From positions 1 through 64,000 of the forward strand of contig NZ_JBAFWT010000028.1 of assembly GCF_043195195.1 (NCBI RefSeq): a DNA stretch of 64,000 nt. Reading direction: 5' to 3'. A program made the position numbers and the translations under genes. Positions 61,261 through 64,000 of this stretch are shown here, piece after piece. The notes beneath the pieces are model-generated. The model did no database searches, was not told the DNA's origin, and was given only the letters and a program-made list of their open reading frames with translations. The stretch is from NCEH01 sp043195195 (GTDB taxonomy: Bacteria; Pseudomonadota; Alphaproteobacteria; Rhizobiales; Xanthobacteraceae). Position 1 is the stretch's first letter. Every line of letters begins with the position of its first letter.

Positions 61261-61721
61261 TGCTGATCCTTCACATCCGCCACCACTTCCGCGCCCGCGC
61301 CACCGAGTGGATGCTTTCGGGCGTCATGCTGCTGTGGGGCGCGCTCCTGCTGCGGCCAGGCCAAGCGTTCTCCCAGCCGGCCTACAGCGAGCTGGCCCGG
61401 ATCGCGTCAGAGGAATGGTGGGGCTGGATATGCCTCATCACCGGCGCGGTCCGGCTGGTGGCGCTGATCATCAACGGCGCCATGCGTCCGTCACCGCACC
61501 TGCGGGCGGGGCTGGCCTTCCTATCCTCCTATTTCTGGTTCGAGCTTTCGCTCGGCTTCCTGCTGGCCGGCGGGTACGGCACGGCGCTCGCCGTCTACCC
61601 GCTGGCCTTCGTGTTCGATCTGTTTAATGCGGCCATGGCTGCCGGAGACGCGGGTGCAAGCGACCGGGCCGTCATCATGGCAAAAAAGAAGGTGGAGACC
61701 AGCCATGGCGGGGGGAGTTGA
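61260..61721 (+). CDS. multi-pass membrane protein, 153 aa
   Basis: Three to four hydrophobic helices (EWMLSGVMLLWGALLL; WWGWICLITGAVRLVALIIN; LSSYFWFELSLGFLLAGGYG) and a Lys-rich tail. Function unknown; lysis-associated by position. Confidence 0.65.
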   Translation: MLILHIRHHFRARATEWMLSGVMLLWGALLLRPGQAFSQPAYSELARIASEEWWGWICLITGAVRLVALIINGAMRPSPHLRAGLAFLSSYFWFELSLGFLLAGGYGTALAVYPLAFVFDLFNAAMAAGDAGASDRAVIMAKKKVETSHGGGS

Positions 61722-62079
61722 AGGTGTGCCGCCGGGTTACGAAGGAATCGCCACAGCCCTGAGCATCATTGGTGCCGCGCTAATCGTAGCATGGCGGTAT
61801 GCCAAAGCATTTATGGGGTCGCCGCCACCGACCTCATCGACTGAAATGCAAGTGGTAGGCGGGGCGCTCGCCGACCGCGGCGCCATGGACCGCCTGGCAC
61901 AGAGCATCGACCAGCAGACCGAGGGAATCGAGCGCGTTGGCGATCTGCTTGATCGGTTGATCGAGCAGCAGGATCGCCACCACGCCGCCAAGAACCTCGA
62001 CACCCTGCATAGGCGGCTCGACGATATGGACGATCTAAAGCGCGCGTTGGATGACCTGCGCCGACGAATGCCCTCTTAA
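61705..62079 (+). CDS. membrane protein with coiled-coil tail, 124 aa
   Basis: One transmembrane helix (ATALSIIGAALIVAWRYAKA), then a long coiled coil (DLLDRLIEQQDRHHAAKNLD; MDDLKRALDDLRRRM). Possibly a lysis regulator. Overlaps the upstream gene by 17 nt. Confidence 0.65.
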   Translation: MAGGVEGVPPGYEGIATALSIIGAALIVAWRYAKAFMGSPPPTSSTEMQVVGGALADRGAMDRLAQSIDQQTEGIERVGDLLDRLIEQQDRHHAAKNLDTLHRRLDDMDDLKRALDDLRRRMPS

Positions 62080-62113
62080 CGGTCCCGTGCCGGCGGTTCC
62101 GGCCCTCCCCACT

Positions 62114-62151
62114 GGCCCCGTCTCCATTCACCGGGAGGCGGGGCCTTTTTT
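62114..62151 (+). terminator. intrinsic terminator ending the late operon
   Basis: 12-bp stem with one wobble (62114-62125/62134-62145), 8-nt loop and six T residues. It overlaps the 3' end of the convergent minus-strand gene. Confidence 0.9.
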
Positions 62152-62445
62152 GTCGTTCAGGGCGTCGTGCCAGGCCCAATAGGCGCGCTCGGCCGCCAGT
62201 GCGGCATCCCTTGGCGTCGCCTCCCGACCGCTTCCCAGATTGGTGCCGGCGCCGGCCGCCGCCCATATCCAACGCGGGGCGTCAGCTGGGCCGGAACCGC
62301 TGTCGTAGATCCGGCAATATGGTTTGAGCCCACATGGCCCACCGGGCCACGTCGCAGGCGCGGCGCTGTAATCGTGTGGTGACCCCTTGCCGCAAGGCCA
62401 TGTACGCCGCCACGGCAGGCATAGTTCCGGCGTTTTCTCTGTCAT
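62128..62445 (-). CDS. hypothetical minus-strand protein, 105 aa
   Basis: MTEKTPELCLPWRRTWPCGK, several Cys and Trp, and a helical end (AALAAERAYWAWHDAL). Convergent with the late operon. No family recognised; translation is plausible but unproven. Confidence 0.45.
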   Translation of the reverse strand: MTEKTPELCLPWRRTWPCGKGSPHDYSAAPATWPGGPCGLKPYCRIYDSGSGPADAPRWIWAAAGAGTNLGSGREATPRDAALAAERAYWAWHDALNDKKGPASR

Positions 62446-62614
62446 TCTGATGCGGCAATCTCTCCCCATCGCGCGCCGGTGGGGCCTCAAGGCGCGACAA
62501 CGCCTCTCCGCTGCGGGATTTCCATGGCAGGATCATCCCCGCTCAGCCTCAGGTTCCATGAAAGCTGCCCACCGTGCGCACCGGTGCGCCCGTGGAGGCT
62601 AGCGTGTTCATGGA

Positions 62615-63472
62615 ATGTTCTCAATGTCTCACGATTTGTTGCGGAATGTTACTCCGGTTCGCCCGGCTGCGCCTTACATCGGTGGAAAGCGTCAGCTGGC
62701 CTCTCTTCTGACCGTTATGATTGATGCGGTGCCTCACCGCACCTATGCTGAACCCTTCGTTGGCATGGGCGGAGTGTTCCTGCGCCGCCGGCGCGCTCCG
62801 CCCTGCGAGGTGATCAACGATATCTCCGGAGACGTAGCGACCTTCTTCCGCATCCTTCAACGCCACTATCAGGCGTTCATGGACATGCTCAAGTGGCGGC
62901 TGACCAGCCGCGAGGAATTTGCTCGCCTTCTCGCCACACCCCCTGACACCCTGACCGATCTTGAGCGCGCCGCCCGATTTCTCTATCTGCAGCGCGCCGC
63001 ATTTGGGGGGAAGGTAGAGGGTCGCTCGTTCGGGGTCTCCAACGGACTACCAGGGCGTTTCGACGTGGTGCGCCTCGGGAGCATCTTAGATGAACTCCAT
63101 CAGCGCCTCTCGGGCGTCATCATAGAGCGTCTGCCCTATACCGACTTCATCGCCCGCTACGACGGACCCGAGGTGCTGTTCTATTTGGACCCACCCTATT
63201 TCGGCTCGGAGGGCGATTATGGCGCAGGGGCCTTCGCACGGAGTGAGTTCGCTCGGTTGGCCACGCATCTTGCGGCAATCAAGGGCCGCTTTATTCTGTC
63301 GATCAACGATGTGCCAGAGACCCGGGCATTGTTCTCGGCCTTCGAGTGCCAAGAGGTGGACCTAGTCTATACAATCTCGGACGGGCAACCGAAGGCGGTA
63401 CGGGAACTCATTTTCACGTCTCCGGGTCTGCCAACTCCGGCGGACCGGGCGCCACGGCTCTTCGACGATTGA
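62615..63472 (+). CDS. D12-class DNA adenine methylase (Dam-like), 285 aa
   Basis: PYIGGKRQLASLLT (SAM motif X), YAEPFVGMGGVFLRRRR (motif I) and YLDPPYFGSEGDY (motif IV, DPPY). No restriction enzyme is nearby. It stands alone between the late operon and attR, a usual place for a lysogenic accessory gene, and may guard DNA from restriction. Confidence 0.9.
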   Translation: MFSMSHDLLRNVTPVRPAAPYIGGKRQLASLLTVMIDAVPHRTYAEPFVGMGGVFLRRRRAPPCEVINDISGDVATFFRILQRHYQAFMDMLKWRLTSREEFARLLATPPDTLTDLERAARFLYLQRAAFGGKVEGRSFGVSNGLPGRFDVVRLGSILDELHQRLSGVIIERLPYTDFIARYDGPEVLFYLDPPYFGSEGDYGAGAFARSEFARLATHLAAIKGRFILSINDVPETRALFSAFECQEVDLVYTISDGQPKAVRELIFTSPGLPTPADRAPRLFDD

Positions 63473-63558
63473 TGCGGACGCTTCTGTGCTCAAAAAAGGT
63501 GCACTCGACGCGGACAGATCCCCGCAATCCACAGGCCTCAACGACCTGCGACAAGAAC

Positions 63559-63577
63559 TCCCGGAAAATTCCCGAAA
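63559..63577. repeat. candidate integrase arm site, right
   Basis: TCCCGGAAAATTCCCGAAA, 18 of 19 identical to 10838-10856; 63 nt from the attR core. Confidence 0.5.
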
Positions 63578-63639
63578 ATGAGGATCTTAGAGTTGGAAAA
63601 GCACTATCTTATCATACACTTAAGTAAAATCCGGCGCCA

Positions 63640-63696
63640 TGCTCCCAAAGCAGATGCGCTACCGGGCTGCGCTATGCTCCGACGGGCGAAGCGCCT
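63640..63696. repeat. attR core (57-bp direct repeat, right copy)
   Basis: Identical to 10687-10743. It contains the tRNA-Pro 5' half only, so no functional tRNA is encoded here. Confidence 0.93.
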
Positions 63697-63702
63697 GACC
63701 CT

Positions 63703-63731
63703 TCCTTAGTTTTTTAACGTGCAACCCGCAA
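63703..63731 (-). promoter_or_regulatory. displaced original promoter of tRNA-Pro
   Basis: TTGCGG, 17 nt, TAAGGA on the minus strand, in the same register as the candidate promoter at 10750-10778. After integration it drives only a half tRNA. Confidence 0.4.
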
Positions 63732-63831
63732 GAGGTCGGCGGAATTTACAGCGGTGCGGGTGAGAGTGAGGGCGCATCTTTGTCGATGTTCTCAACGACG
63801 AGCGGTCGTTAGGCTTCACACGCCCTTGGGT

Positions 63832-64000
63832 CTACTTGCCGTCAAAGAGGCCGGTCGAAAGCCGATCGCCAGGGGCGATTCCGAGTCGTTTCGCGCCGCC
63901 GCCCGCGATCTCAACCACTACTTTCACCGGCTCGCCGGAAGAGATAGTCCGCGTTGAGAAAGGCGTGGTCATCTCCTCGATCCGGGCGATCGTTCCGTCG
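63832..64000 (-). CDS. host gene, 3' end only (55 codons in the window)
   Basis: On the minus strand an open frame enters from the right edge and ends at TAG 63832-63834: ARIEEMTTPFSTRTISSGEP, then VKVVVEIAGGGAKRLGIAPG and DRLSTGLFDGK. It reads like the end of a real protein; the family is not recognised. Confidence 0.6.
   Translation of the reverse strand, partial: DGTIARIEEMTTPFSTRTISSGEPVKVVVEIAGGGAKRLGIAPGDRLSTGLFDGK

Larger units (their letters stand above)
10687..63696. mobile_element. HK97/lambda-like cos prophage (outer element), ~52,953 bp att to att
   Basis: Bounded by a 57-bp direct repeat covering the 5' half of tRNA-Pro and its upstream flank. It contains an integrase beside attL, an immunity region, a replication module, a complete head-tail-lysis set in canonical order and a methylase beside attR. 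Most genes are intact; the major capsid gene is interrupted by the inner element. Removing that insertion leaves a genome of about 42.96 kb, a usual size for this phage type. Confidence 0.93.

Noticed and set aside
63640..63681. Second tRNA-Pro gene at the right end
   Set aside because: Only the 5' half up to the anticodon loop is present; the 3' half and CCA are absent.
63754..63957. Plus-strand 67-codon frame in the right host flank
   Set aside because: The opposite strand contains a protein-like frame reaching the window edge and ending at 63832; the plus-strand translation is Arg-rich and shadow-like.

Overview
The window comes from a GC-rich alphaproteobacterium, most likely of the order Hyphomicrobiales. 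The evidence is a Porin_2-type porin, a BON/OmpA protein followed by a helix-hairpin-helix protein, and the codon and GC style throughout; the family cannot be fixed from this sequence. Positions 1-10651 and 63832-64000 are host chromosome. Between them lies an HK97/lambda-style cos prophage of about 53 kb, bounded by a 57-bp repeat (10687-10743 and 63640-63696) that covers the 5' half of a tRNA-Pro(UGG) gene.

Host left flank: a PhoU/DUF47-like protein and a PEP/pyruvate-binding protein (probable operon), a UDP-glucuronate 4-epimerase-like enzyme, a porin with a strong terminator, a BON/OmpA protein, a 35-aa membrane peptide and a helix-hairpin-helix protein, then tRNA-Pro on the minus strand.

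Outer prophage: a leftward early arm (10862-19575) holds an integrase, an excisionase-like protein, a sliding clamp, an HD hydrolase and many small genes. The immunity region (19576-21107) has a CI/LexA-type repressor, a Cro-like protein and AAGC-N3-GCTT operators. A rightward replication arm (21108-27731) holds a zinc-finger primase, a DNA methyltransferase, an SF3-type primase-helicase and an iteron origin. Next come HNH, cos, terminases, portal, prohead protease and capsid, then (after the inner element) connectors, tail genes, fibres, lysis genes and a Dam-like methylase next to attR.

The most striking feature is a second element of 9,991 bp (33851-43841) inserted inside the major capsid gene of the outer phage. 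Its right end carries its own tyrosine integrase, and the last 26 codons of the interrupted capsid gene resume in frame just beyond it at 43842. It encodes a small HTH protein, its own primase-helicase, its own iteron origin with the same layout but a different iteron word (GTCCAATCT instead of GTCCTACCT), a close copy of the outer phage's putative cos region, its own prohead protease, major capsid protein, tail assembly chaperone and tape measure, and an antirepressor-like gene. It has no terminase, portal, connectors, tail tube, fibres or lysis genes. This is what a phage satellite would look like if it were packaged by its helper's terminase and portal while replacing the helper's capsid and tail-length ruler, and if it parked in, and thereby disabled, the helper's own capsid gene. 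I regard this as the candidate undescribed system. The layout is read directly from sequence; the satellite behaviour is inference.
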